Shown here: one piece after another, positions 28,749-38,700 of the stretch
Numbering within the stretch: the stretch's first letter is position 1
Layout: each line of letters begins with the position of its first letter
Origin: Clostridiales bacterium
GTDB taxonomy: Bacteria > Bacillota > Clostridia > Peptostreptococcales > Anaerovoracaceae
DNA: 42,034 nucleotides
Assembly: GCA_015058205.1 (NCBI GenBank)
Contig: SVCS01000003.1
Coordinates: 1 to 42,034 of the forward strand
Direction of reading: 5' to 3'
Program-made: the position numbers and the translations under genes
The notes under the pieces: model-generated
Told to the model about the DNA's origin: nothing
Seen by the model: the letters and a program-made list of their open reading frames with translations, nothing else
Database searches by the model: none

Positions 28749-29483
28749 ATGGGAAGACACGGTACAATAGCAGGAAGAAAAGCAGCGCAGGATTCCAAGC
28801 GCTCAGCAATGTTTACGAAGTACGGCAGACAGATTATCGTTGCCGCCAAGGCAGGAGGAGATCCTGAATACAACGCGACGCTCAGAGTAGCGATCGAAAA
28901 GGCAAAAGCAATCGGCATGCCGAATGATAATATAAAGAGAGCCATCAAAAAAGGTACAGGCGAACTGGAAGGTGAATCCTATTCTGAACTGAATTTTGAA
29001 GGCTATGGCGTTGGCGGCGTTGCCGTTATCGTAGAAGCACTGACTGACAACACGAACAGAACAACATCCGCTGTCAGATCGACTTTTGACAAGCACGGCG
29101 GAAATCTGGGAACACCGGGATGTGTATCCTATATGTTCGCACGTAAGGGTGTGATCATCATTGAGAAAACAGATGAAATCGATGAGGATGAACTGATGAT
29201 GACTGCCCTCGATGCAGGTGCTGACGATATGATCGTCAATGAAGACAGTTTCGAGGTTCTGACAGAGCCTTCCGCTTACACGGATGTGCACGGTGCGCTG
29301 ACAGATGCGGGCTATGAATTCGTGGAATCCGAAATCGAATATGTCCCTTCTATGGAAGCAGCACCAAAGGATGAAAAGGATCTCAAGAAACTGAAGAAGA
29401 TGATTGACATTCTGGAAGATAATGATGACGTACAGAAAGTACATCACAACTGCAGCGTAGATCTTGAAAGCATAGAGCTGTAG
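28749..29483 (+). CDS. yebC: YebC/PmpR family protein
   Basis: MGRHGTIAGRKAAQDSKRSAMFTKYGRQIIVAAK and NFEGYGVGGVAVIVEALTDNTNRT signatures; aaggagg SD. Confidence 0.96.
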   Translation: MGRHGTIAGRKAAQDSKRSAMFTKYGRQIIVAAKAGGDPEYNATLRVAIEKAKAIGMPNDNIKRAIKKGTGELEGESYSELNFEGYGVGGVAVIVEALTDNTNRTTSAVRSTFDKHGGNLGTPGCVSYMFARKGVIIIEKTDEIDEDELMMTALDAGADDMIVNEDSFEVLTEPSAYTDVHGALTDAGYEFVESEIEYVPSMEAAPKDEKDLKKLKKMIDILEDNDDVQKVHHNCSVDLESIEL

Positions 29484-29519
29484 TATGTTCGGCCTCAGGC
29501 CGTTCTATAAAAATGACAT

Positions 29520-29714
29520 TGTAAATAATCCTGAAGTGTTCGTTGGGAATCTATAATTCAACCTACATCATCACATAGGGAATCCGGGTCCAATCTGAAC
29601 GATGTCAGGCCTGCTTGACAGGAAGACAGAACGCAGAGGCAGGATACCCACCTAACATTCGTTAGGGCGTGAATTATAACCCTGACGGCATGTCGGGATT
29701 ATTGTTTTTTATCG
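29520..29714 (+). ncRNA. ssrS: Probable 6S RNA with 3' intrinsic terminator
   Basis: GTGTTCGT near 5' side and GGATACCCACCT near 3' side, as I recall from Firmicutes 6S RNA; long-range pairings GAAGTGTT(29533-40)/AACATTC(29654-60), TGGG(29544-47)/CCCA(29647-50), inner CCTACATC(29562-69)/GATGTcAGG(29601-09), CCTGC(29610-14)/GCAGG(29639-43); TATAAA at 29506-29511. Confidence 0.65.
29679..29714 (+). terminator. Intrinsic terminator of the ncRNA
   Basis: ccctgac ggcat gtcggg attattgtttttt. Confidence 0.75.
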
Positions 29715-29746
29715 GTTCGTATGAAAGAACGAAGGAGAACAGATTC

Positions 29747-30568
29747 ATGACTGCACTCACACCGCGTGAAATCATGATCAAACAGTCTGACGCTTCGCTG
29801 CCGAAGGCGGAGGGCGGAGCCGGCAGGCTTTTTGTTCTGGCTATGATGGCAGGTGCATTCATAGCCCTTGGCGCGCAGGCTTCTCTGATGGCATCCTTTA
29901 ACCTGACTTCTGATCCGGCCACATTCGGGGTCGGTAAGGTAGTTATGGGTGCTGTATTCCCTGTTGGATTGATGATGGTCGTATTATGCGGCGCAGAACT
30001 ATTTACTGGAAACTGTCTCATGGTAATCGGCATCCTTGATAAGAGAATCAGAGTATCCCAGATGCTCAGGAACTGGGCTATTGTTTACATCGGAAATCTA
30101 GCGGGCTCTCTCATCATCGTCTTCTGTATCGCTTACAGCGGACTCTGGGATTCCGGCGCAGGGCTTCTGGGAGCAGTTACAGTCAAGACTGCCGTCGGCA
30201 AGTGCAGTCTGAGCTTCGGAAGAGCTGTGATTCTCGGTGTATTCTGTAATTTTCTGGTCTGTCTTGCCGTTTGGATGGCAACCGGCTCCCAGGAAACCAT
30301 CGGTAAGATATTCGCCATCTGGTTCTGTATAGGACTGTTTATTATATCCGGATTTGAGCACAGTGTTGCGAACATGTATTTCATTCCAGCAGGAATGATT
30401 GCAGCGGGAAATGAAGCTTATGTCAATATGCTTGGTCTTGACACAGGATCGCTCACACTATTCGGATTTCTGATAAAAAATCTGCTTCCTGTAACCATTG
30501 GCAACATCATTGGTGGTTCGTTCTTTGTCGGCGTTACCTACTGGGGATGTTACAGGGACCGGAAGTAA
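29747..30568 (+). CDS. Formate/nitrite transporter family protein
   Basis: FNT motifs: GAFIALGAQASLMA, GAELFTGNCLMV, NLAGSLIIV, GFEHSVANMYFIPAGM, NIIGGSFFVGVTYW; ATG 29747 with aaggaga SD. Confidence 0.9.
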   Translation: MTALTPREIMIKQSDASLPKAEGGAGRLFVLAMMAGAFIALGAQASLMASFNLTSDPATFGVGKVVMGAVFPVGLMMVVLCGAELFTGNCLMVIGILDKRIRVSQMLRNWAIVYIGNLAGSLIIVFCIAYSGLWDSGAGLLGAVTVKTAVGKCSLSFGRAVILGVFCNFLVCLAVWMATGSQETIGKIFAIWFCIGLFIISGFEHSVANMYFIPAGMIAAGNEAYVNMLGLDTGSLTLFGFLIKNLLPVTIGNIIGGSFFVGVTYWGCYRDRK

Positions 30569-30597
30569 CAGTTTCAAAAATGTGACGGAGGTCAAAA

Positions 30598-31245
30598 ATG
30601 TTTGGAAGGAAAAATAAAGACGAATCAGCTGAAATGAAACCAGCAAAGACACAGAAGACAGCGAATCTGAAAAAACTGGAAGATCTGTACTACGCTGCGG
30701 AAAATGCGAGAAAGAACGCCTATGCTCCATATTCCGATTTCAAAGTAGGAGCAGCGCTTCTTGTCAGACCGAATGAAGATTCCGTGCTTCCTGTCAACAA
30801 GATTTATACAGGTGTCAACATTGAGAACGGATCCTATGGTGCAACGCTCTGCGCAGAACGTGTTGCCTTTGCAAAGGCAATATCAGATGGTGTCCTGAAT
30901 TACGATATTGGTCAGAACCCATTCATTGCCATTGCCGTTTCAGCTGGTGAAGAAGAGGCTCTTCCATGTGGAATCTGCCGACAGTTTATGAGCGAATTTG
31001 CTCCCGAGATTACTGTTGTTACGAAAGCGGATAAACAGATCAGACTGAGAAATCTGACACAGCTTCTTCCGGAGAGTTTCCAGCTGAATAAAGATGGAAT
31101 CACGGAGTTTCCTGTCGGGGAAGCAGAGGGAACCGCAGAAGATCCTGAAATACCGGGAACTATAGAAGAAACGGCAACACCGGATGTGGCTGATGCACCT
31201 GAAGAATCCGCAGAGCCGGCAGAAACCGAAGAACAGACAGAATAA
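30598..31245 (+). CDS. cdd: Cytidine deaminase with acidic C-terminal extension
   Basis: YAPYSDFKVGAALL, NIENGSYGATLCAERVAFAKAIS, PCGICRQFMSEF zinc-deaminase motifs. Confidence 0.9.
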   Translation: MFGRKNKDESAEMKPAKTQKTANLKKLEDLYYAAENARKNAYAPYSDFKVGAALLVRPNEDSVLPVNKIYTGVNIENGSYGATLCAERVAFAKAISDGVLNYDIGQNPFIAIAVSAGEEEALPCGICRQFMSEFAPEITVVTKADKQIRLRNLTQLLPESFQLNKDGITEFPVGEAEGTAEDPEIPGTIEETATPDVADAPEESAEPAETEEQTE

Positions 31246-31270
31246 GATACCTGCAGAAGGACAGTACTTT

Positions 31271-33955
31271 ATGAAGAGAATTGCGCTTATTGATGGAAAC
31301 AGTTTAATCAACAGAGCATATTACGCCATGCGGAATCCTATGATCACAAAGGATGGTATATACACTCATGGCATTTTTGGCTTCATCAATATGATGGACA
31401 AAATCAGGAAGGACTATGACCCTGAATATATGGCCATCGCTTTTGATATGAAAGCCCCTACATTCCGGCATGAGCAGTATGACGAATATAAAGCAGGGCG
31501 TAAAAAGATGCCGCCGGAACTTGCTATGGAGATACCTATCCTCAAGGATATTCTGGATGCTATGAATATCAGAAGGGTGGAGCTGGAAGGATACGAGGCT
31601 GATGATATCATCGGCACGCTTGTACGCATGAGCGAAGAAAAAGGTCTGGAACCATTTGTATTTACAGGAGACCGGGATCAGCTTCAACTGGCAACGGATG
31701 TGACGAAGATTGTCTACACAAAGAGGGGAGTATCTGAATTTGATCTTTATGATCATGATGCTTTTTGCGAAGCCTATGGGTTTACGCCAATACAACTTAT
31801 TGACTACAAAGGTCTGGCTGGAGATTCTTCAGATAATATTCCCGGTATTCCCGGCGTTGGTGCAAAGACTGCTACAAAGCTCATTCAGCAGTATGGCAGT
31901 GTAGAAGAAATCATCGCCAATGCTGATGAAATCAAACCAGCTGGTCTTCAGGCGAAGGTCAAGGACAATGTTCAGCAGGCTATGATGAGCAAACGTCTTG
32001 CGACGATCATGACACAGGTGCCCCTTGATATTACAGTAGATGACTGTCTTATAAAAGAACCAGACTATGACAGGCTGATAGAATTGTACAGAAAGCTGGA
32101 GTTCAACAGATTCCTAAGCAGATTGAAAGTCAGTCCTTCCGTACAGGAAACAGTGGCTGAAGTCAGCGTTCCTGAAGATACTGTGAAAGCAGAAGACATT
32201 GAGAGAATCATCATCAAAGAATCAGGACAGCTCGACAGTATCGACATCAGCGGCAGGACTGTTCTGAAAGTTTTCGGTAATCCAAGTCATACTGAGTCGC
32301 CTGTAATCGACTCTGTTGCCATGCTCAATCAGGGGAAGTATTACTTTGTAGAGCATGAGGGTCTCAATGGCCTGGGTGACTGGCTGAAAGAGCAGATGGC
32401 GTCGGAGAATCCGCCGAAATTTGCAGGACATGATATCAAAAGCGCTTATTACATGTTTATGTGCTGCTATGATTTGTCTGGATTTATCACGGAATTTGAT
32501 ACAGCCATTGCCCAATATGTGCTGGATTCAGGCAGAAGCAATTATGAACTGCCGGCGCTGAGCAATGAATATCTCCATACGAGTATTCAGGAGGAAAAGG
32601 ATTTCATCGCTTCCAATGCACAGATAGATCTGTTTGCAGACAATATGAAGGCTTATGAGGATTACGGTCTGTCATGGTGTGTGACCGTCAGCAATCTGGA
32701 AAGCCTCCAGAAAGCTCAAATCAGCGGTCAGAAGCTCGAACGAGTTCTTTATGATGTGGAGCTTCCACTCATTGAAGTTATGGCTGCAATGGAAAAAGAA
32801 GGCTTCAGATCGGATCGGGCATTTCTTACGGACTTTGGAAAAACCTTGTCTCTTGAGATCGATAAACTGGCAGCTGAAATCCATGAGATGGCAGGCGAGG
32901 AGTTTAACATTAACTCCACGCAGCAGTTAGGCGATATTCTGTTTGAGAAACTGGAGCTCAAACACGGTAAAAAAACAAAGCGAGGATATTCCACCAGTGC
33001 GGAGGTGCTTGAGAAGATCAAAAACGATCATCCAATCATTCCTGCCATTCTCGAATACAGAACACTGACAAAGCTGAAGAGTACATATGTCGATGGTCTG
33101 ATTCCTCTCATCCATCAGGATGGGAAGATTCATGCCCACTTCCAGCAGACGGTTGCTGCGACAGGAAGAATCAGCTGCACAGAACCGAATCTGCAAAACA
33201 TTCCAATCAGACAGGAACTGGGCCGGCAGCTTCGGAAAGCGTTCGTTCCGGATAATGAGGAGTGTCTGCTCATTGGTGCCGATTACTCTCAGATCGAGCT
33301 GAGAGTACTTGCCCATATGTCAGGCGATCAAGCGCTGATTGATGCATTCAATAAAGGGGAAGATATTCACAGAGCGACAGCGGCAAACGTGCTCGGTATC
33401 CCGGAAGAAGAAATCACCCCTGCTGAGAGAAGCAGAGCAAAGGCTGTAAACTTCGGAGTGATATACGGCATGAGTGCATTTGGTCTTTCCGGAGAGTTGG
33501 ATATCTCGCGCAAAGAAGCGGATGATTATATCAAGGCTTATTTTGAAAAGCACGAACAGGTCAAGAAATTCATGGATGACGCGGTTGCTTTTGCAAAAGC
33601 AGAAGGGTATGTTTCGACGCTCATGGGGCGGAAACGTTTCATTAAGGAAATCAACGCGTCTAACTACATGGTCAGGCAGATCGGCGAACGTCTTGCAATG
33701 AATTCCCCGATTCAGGGAAGTGCTGCTGACATCATCAAGATTGCCATGATCAAGGTGTATGATGCCATCAGAACTGCGGGACTGAGATCCAGACTGATAC
33801 TGCAGATTCATGACGAACTTGTGATCAACACATATCCTGATGAAAAAGAAACAATAGAGAAATTGATAGTAGATAATATGGAATCAGCCTATGAACTGGC
33901 CGTTGAGCTGAAGGCTGATCTGAATGAAGGAAAGAACTGGTACGAACTGAAATGA
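31271..33955 (+). CDS. polA: DNA polymerase I
   Basis: 5' nuclease domain (IALIDGNSLINRAYYA; YEADDIIGTL) and polymerase motifs (LLIGADYSQIELRVLAHMSGD; RSRAKAVNFGVIYGMSAFGLS; LQIHDELV). Start ATG 31271. Confidence 0.96.
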   Translation: MKRIALIDGNSLINRAYYAMRNPMITKDGIYTHGIFGFINMMDKIRKDYDPEYMAIAFDMKAPTFRHEQYDEYKAGRKKMPPELAMEIPILKDILDAMNIRRVELEGYEADDIIGTLVRMSEEKGLEPFVFTGDRDQLQLATDVTKIVYTKRGVSEFDLYDHDAFCEAYGFTPIQLIDYKGLAGDSSDNIPGIPGVGAKTATKLIQQYGSVEEIIANADEIKPAGLQAKVKDNVQQAMMSKRLATIMTQVPLDITVDDCLIKEPDYDRLIELYRKLEFNRFLSRLKVSPSVQETVAEVSVPEDTVKAEDIERIIIKESGQLDSIDISGRTVLKVFGNPSHTESPVIDSVAMLNQGKYYFVEHEGLNGLGDWLKEQMASENPPKFAGHDIKSAYYMFMCCYDLSGFITEFDTAIAQYVLDSGRSNYELPALSNEYLHTSIQEEKDFIASNAQIDLFADNMKAYEDYGLSWCVTVSNLESLQKAQISGQKLERVLYDVELPLIEVMAAMEKEGFRSDRAFLTDFGKTLSLEIDKLAAEIHEMAGEEFNINSTQQLGDILFEKLELKHGKKTKRGYSTSAEVLEKIKNDHPIIPAILEYRTLTKLKSTYVDGLIPLIHQDGKIHAHFQQTVAATGRISCTEPNLQNIPIRQELGRQLRKAFVPDNEECLLIGADYSQIELRVLAHMSGDQALIDAFNKGEDIHRATAANVLGIPEEEITPAERSRAKAVNFGVIYGMSAFGLSGELDISRKEADDYIKAYFEKHEQVKKFMDDAVAFAKAEGYVSTLMGRKRFIKEINASNYMVRQIGERLAMNSPIQGSAADIIKIAMIKVYDAIRTAGLRSRLILQIHDELVINTYPDEKETIEKLIVDNMESAYELAVELKADLNEGKNWYELK

Positions 33956-34560
33956 TTGTAATTGGAATTACAGGTGGAATCGGAACAGGCAAATCAACAG
34001 CTGCAGAATACCTGATTGAGAAAGGCTTCGCGCTTATCGATGCGGATCAGATCGGCAGAGATCTCACAGCAGAAGGAGAACCTATTCTCGCTGAAATCGA
34101 AGAAAAATTTGGTTGTGTATCCCATGACGGGCAGAAGGGGAATGGCCTTGTTCTCGACCGAAAAGCAATGGCAGATCTTGTCTTCAGAGACAACGAAGTG
34201 AAAGAACAGTTTGATCAGATGATGCATCAGGAAATCATCTCGATCATTGACCGTAACATTGCGGAGCTCAAACAGACAGACGCACGAGGGATTCTTCTGG
34301 ATGCACCGTTGCTTTTTGAGGCGAATATCAACGACAGGTGCGATGTTGTGATACTCATAACAGCCGATATGGATGAACGGATCGATCGAGTCAGTCAGCG
34401 TGATGATGCAGATGAAGAAGACATCCGTGACAGGATCAACAATCAGATGTCCGATGAGGAAAAAGCAAAATACGCTGATTTTGTCATCGACAATTCCGGA
34501 GAACCGGAAGATATGTTTGCGCAGCTTGATGATATTATAGATTACCTTGGCCTTGAATAA
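33952..34560 (+). CDS. coaE: Dephospho-CoA kinase
   Basis: IGITGGIGTGKSTAAEYL P-loop, ALIDADQIGRDL, LLDAPLLFE; 4-bp overlap with polA stop. Confidence 0.93.
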   Translation: MIVIGITGGIGTGKSTAAEYLIEKGFALIDADQIGRDLTAEGEPILAEIEEKFGCVSHDGQKGNGLVLDRKAMADLVFRDNEVKEQFDQMMHQEIISIIDRNIAELKQTDARGILLDAPLLFEANINDRCDVVILITADMDERIDRVSQRDDADEEDIRDRINNQMSDEEKAKYADFVIDNSGEPEDMFAQLDDIIDYLGLE

Positions 34561-34592
34561 ATCGCTCATTCCATTACGATGTGATTTGGGTG

Positions 34593-34621
34593 TTGACAAA
34601 GGGATATGAAACAAGTAGAAT
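34593..34621 (+). promoter_or_regulatory. Promoter of tRNA-Leu(GAG)
   Basis: TTGACA (34593-34598), 17 nt, TAGAAT (34616-34621). Confidence 0.8.
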
Positions 34622-34652
34622 GAATGAGTGCCTGCGAGGGCACACGCCACAT

Positions 34653-34735
34653 GCGGCCTTGGCGGAATTGGCAGACGCGCACGTTTGAGGGGCGTGTGGG
34701 AGACCGTGCCGGTTCAAGTCCGGCAGGCCGCACCA
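34653..34735 (+). tRNA. tRNA-Leu(GAG)
   Basis: Acceptor GCGGCCT/AGGCCGC, anticodon stem CACGT/GCGTG with loop TTGAGGG, T arm CCGGTTCAAGTCCGG, encoded CCA. Confidence 0.93.
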
Positions 34736-34740
34736 TTTAG

Positions 34741-34779
34741 AAAATATCGCATCGGATTCAAACTGGTGCGATATTTTTT
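34741..34779 (+). terminator. Terminator of tRNA-Leu(GAG)
   Basis: aaaatatcgca ... tgcgatatttttt. Confidence 0.85.
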
Positions 34780-34808
34780 ATGTATTATTAGCTATTAAAG
34801 TGCAAGAT

Positions 34809-34824
34809 GTGGTATGATTACCAC
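34809..34824. promoter_or_regulatory. 6-bp inverted repeat over an extended -10 box
   Basis: GTGGTA TGAT TACCAC, containing TGgTATGAT (34811-34818-type extended -10). Confidence 0.5.
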
Positions 34825-34827
34825 GTT

Positions 34828-35751
34828 ATGAATGAATCGCACAGAAACAAAACGATACACACAGAAGTTGCAGATGGCAAAGAGTATCTGGATGCCTGTC
34901 TCCGTATGGATGATCTGGTGGAAGATGATACCTGTTGTATAGATTCTTTTGTCTGTGCAGATATGTTCAAAGTATGTAAATATGTTCCGGATGAGTTGGC
35001 AGATCTTATGATATTGGATCCGCCATATAATTTGACCAAAGAGTATAACGGCGAGAATTTTTCTAAGATGAAATCCGCTGATTATGAGGAATATACACGC
35101 AGGTGGCTGGTGGAAACCAGTCATATTCTGAAAACAGGTGGTTCGATCTATGTCTGCTGTGATTGGGAAAGCAGTCTGATCATCGGAAGAGTGCTCAGCG
35201 ACTACTACACTGTCAGAAACAGGATCACCTGGCAGAGAGAAAAGGGACGGGGCGCGAAATCTAACTGGAAGAATTCCATGGAGGATATTTGGTTTGCCAC
35301 AAAAGGCGATGACTATCTCTTCAATCTCGATGATGTGAAACTCAGACGCAGGGTAATCGCGCCATACAGGGAAGAGGGTCGCCCAAAGGATTGGGAAGAA
35401 ACAAAGGACGGCAAATTCAGAGATACGCATCCGTCAAACTTCTGGGATGATATCACCGTTCCGTTCTGGTCCATGCCTGAAAACACCGCCCATCCTGCGC
35501 AGAAGCCGGAAAAGCTCATGGCAAGACTGATTCTGGCAAGTACGAATAAAGGTGATCTTGTGTTCGATCCATTTGCAGGATCCGGCACTTCTTGTGTGAC
35601 GGCAAAGAAACTTGGCCGGCATTATATGGGGATTGAGAAAGATGAGAGGTATTGCGTCTGGGCGCAGCAGCGACTGGAAATGGCAGATACCGATCATAGG
35701 ATTCAGGGATACGAAGATGGTGTATTCTGGGAGAGAAATACAAAGAGATAA
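34828..35751 (+). CDS. Beta-class DNA methyltransferase (N6-adenine or N4-cytosine), solitary
   Basis: LMILDPPYNLTKEYNG (motif IV) precedes FDPFAGSGTSCVTAKKLGRHYMGIEKDERY (motif I). Track start is 34807; 34828 preferred from the -10 position. Confidence 0.88.
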   Translation: MNESHRNKTIHTEVADGKEYLDACLRMDDLVEDDTCCIDSFVCADMFKVCKYVPDELADLMILDPPYNLTKEYNGENFSKMKSADYEEYTRRWLVETSHILKTGGSIYVCCDWESSLIIGRVLSDYYTVRNRITWQREKGRGAKSNWKNSMEDIWFATKGDDYLFNLDDVKLRRRVIAPYREEGRPKDWEETKDGKFRDTHPSNFWDDITVPFWSMPENTAHPAQKPEKLMARLILASTNKGDLVFDPFAGSGTSCVTAKKLGRHYMGIEKDERYCVWAQQRLEMADTDHRIQGYEDGVFWERNTKR

Positions 35752-35768
35752 AGAGGGAAAGAGATTAG

Positions 35769-38700
35769 ATGCTCACTAAATACAGTGTAAAAAGACCATT
35801 CACCGTTTTTGTAGGTGTCATTATCGCAATTGTTTTCGGAGGCGTTGCGCTGTACAGCATGACGCCGGATCTTATGCCGAGTATTAATGCGCCTTATTCT
35901 GTTGTTATGACGTCAGAACCAGGCGCCAGCGCAGAAGAAGTTGAAAAAGAGGTCACAGAGCCTCTGGAACAGCAGCTGGCGACCTTATCTAAACTAAACA
36001 ACATTTCATCCGTTTCAGCAGACAATGTTTCGGTGATTACCCTTGAATTCACCGATGATGTTGACATGGATTCTATGTCTATTGATATCCGTGACAAGAT
36101 TGATCAGATCGAAGGCACTCTGCCTGAAATGGCCAGCACACCAGTTGTCATTAAGATGAATATGAACATGATGCCTGTCACAGTTGCAGCCGTCGGCATG
36201 AAAGAAAAGACACCTGCGCAGGTTTCCACATTCATTAAAGATAATCTGGAAGCTGATCTCGAAGGCATAGAAGGCGTTGCCTCTGTCAGTAAAATCGGGA
36301 TGGTCGAAGAGGGAATTCAGGTTGTTCTGTCTCAAGATAAAATTGACAAGATCAACGATGATGTTTCAGCTGCCATCAGATCTCAGTTTGCAGATGGTGA
36401 AGGAAAGCTGAAAAGCGGTATCAGCAAAGCAAAAAAAGGCTCTTCACAGGTTGATAAAGGCAAGAAAACAGTAAAAAATCAGGCGAACAGTGCGACATCC
36501 AAGCTTGATTCAGCAATCAGCCAGGCACAAAAGGGCAAAGATGAGCTGGAAAACGAAAGAACAAAACTGGAAGTGCAGATCAATGAAATCACACAGCAAA
36601 TTGCTCTTCTGGAAGAGAATATCGATTTAGCACCAACCGAAGAAGCCAAAGAAGCTATGCGGCAGCAGATTGAAGATCTGACGGAAGGCAAAACATATGC
36701 TGAAGAAGCTCTTGCGCAGATCAAGGCGAAAATCTCTGCTCTGGATAAAACCATCAGCGAACTACAGAAACAGAAGGACAATATCTCATTCCAGCTGGGC
36801 ACTGCTTATTCAGATTTGGCTGCTACGCAAAGTACGATTCAGTCCACGGTTATGCAGCTTCAGAGTACTCTGTCACAAATTGAGTCTCAAAAGCAGGCTG
36901 CCATTGACAGCGCTGATATGACTGGCGTCATCACAATGGATAATGTATCAGCCATTTTGAATGCGCAGAATTTTTCTATGCCGGCAGGTTATGTCACAGA
37001 TAACGATGCTAAGATACTTGTCAGCGTAGGCGATAAGATCAAGGATACGGAAGAGCTTAACGACTTGATTCTCTTTGATATGGATATTGAAGGTCTTGCG
37101 CCAATTCGCGTCAAGGATATTGCTACTGTATCCTATGTGGCTGATGATTCTGACATCTACGCTAAGATCAATGGGGAAAATGGTGTTCTTCTCAGCTTCA
37201 CAAAACAGTCGACTTATGCAACAGCAACAGTGGCAGATAATATTGCTGAAGAATTTGAAAAACTCGAGAGTGAGAATAAAGGCCTCAAGTTCTCAACTTT
37301 GATGGACCAGGGAAGATACATCCATATTGTCATCAATTCTGTATTTCGGGATCTGCTTCTCGGTGCACTCTTTGCAATACTGATACTGCTGTTCTTCCTC
37401 AGGGATATCAGACCTACATTCATCACTGCAGTCAGTATCCCGGTCAGTGTTGTATTTGCAATTGCCTTGATGTATTTCACCGGTGTTACGATTAACATGA
37501 TTTCTCTGTCTGGACTGGCAATCGGCGTAGGAATGCTGGTAGACAACTCCATTGTAGTAATCGAGAACATATACCGGCTCAGGAGCATGGGATACAGCGC
37601 TGTACAGGCAGCCGTATCCGGAGCATCACAGGTTGCCGGCGCAATCACTGCATCAACATTGACGACCATTTGTGTATTTGTACCAATTGTGTTTATAGAT
37701 GGTCTCACAAAGGAACTCTTCATGGACCTGGCTCTAACAGTAACGTATTCGCTGGCTGCCAGCCTTGTCATCGCTCTGACATTTGTGCCTGCTGCTGCGA
37801 AGGGGCTTCTCCGAAACAAAACAGGCAAGACGATCATCTCACAAAACGGCAGAGTCGTTGCGTGGTACAAGAGATCCGCGGCCTGGGCGCTTCTGCATAA
37901 AAAGAGGCTCGTCCTTGCAGCTCTGGTTCTGTTGCTGGCATCTTCCGGACTGCTTCTGACAAGAGGATTCGAGTTTATGCCGTCCATGTCTACGTCGCAG
38001 ATATCAGCATCTATTACGATGCCGGAAGACAGTGAACTAGAAGACACAATAAGAGTCAACGACAAAATCAGCGAAGAAGTCAGAAAAATTGATGGCGTTG
38101 AATCTGTCGGAGTTATGCTTTCCTCGAATATGTCACAGATGTTTGGCATGTCTTCCAATGATGATACGGATTATGCTGAAACTACAATGTACATTGTGCT
38201 CGATGAAAGCAAAGCGGAACAGGGTAAAAAAGTCGCAAAAGTCATCGAAAAGATTTGCAAAGACAACAACTGCGAGGCGATCACATCTGTAGATATGGAT
38301 ATGACGGAGTATATGAGCGGCACTGGCGTATCCATCAAACTTTACAGTAATGACTTGGACAAGCTGAGAGTATCCGGAATGAATATTGAAGACAGACTGA
38401 GAAACGTCAAATCATTGGAGGAAGTATCAGACATCACAGAGTCAAGTACGGAAGAGGTCAAGGTTACTGTCGATAAGAATGATGCGATGAAGCATGGTCT
38501 GACGGTAGCCCAGGTATTCCAGCAGATTAATTCCAAGCTTGCAAAGGATAAAGCAGCTACGAAGCTGAACGCAGACGGTGAGAGTATCGATGTCAGAGTC
38601 GAGAACACCTCTAATGGAGAATTTACGCTTCAGGATCTGACAGACATGAAGCTTATTGCTGATAAACAAGACGGCACCAAGGATAAAGTATCACTCACGA

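Noticed and set aside
29490-29502. cggcctcaggccg as a strong yebC terminator
   Set aside because: Short stem with a 3-nt loop and no clear T-run; may contribute but not supported enough to list as a feature.
37214-38158. 314-aa minus-strand ORF antisense to the RND permease
   Set aside because: Low-complexity Ser/Thr/Ile-rich translation opposite conserved TM segments; shadow ORF.
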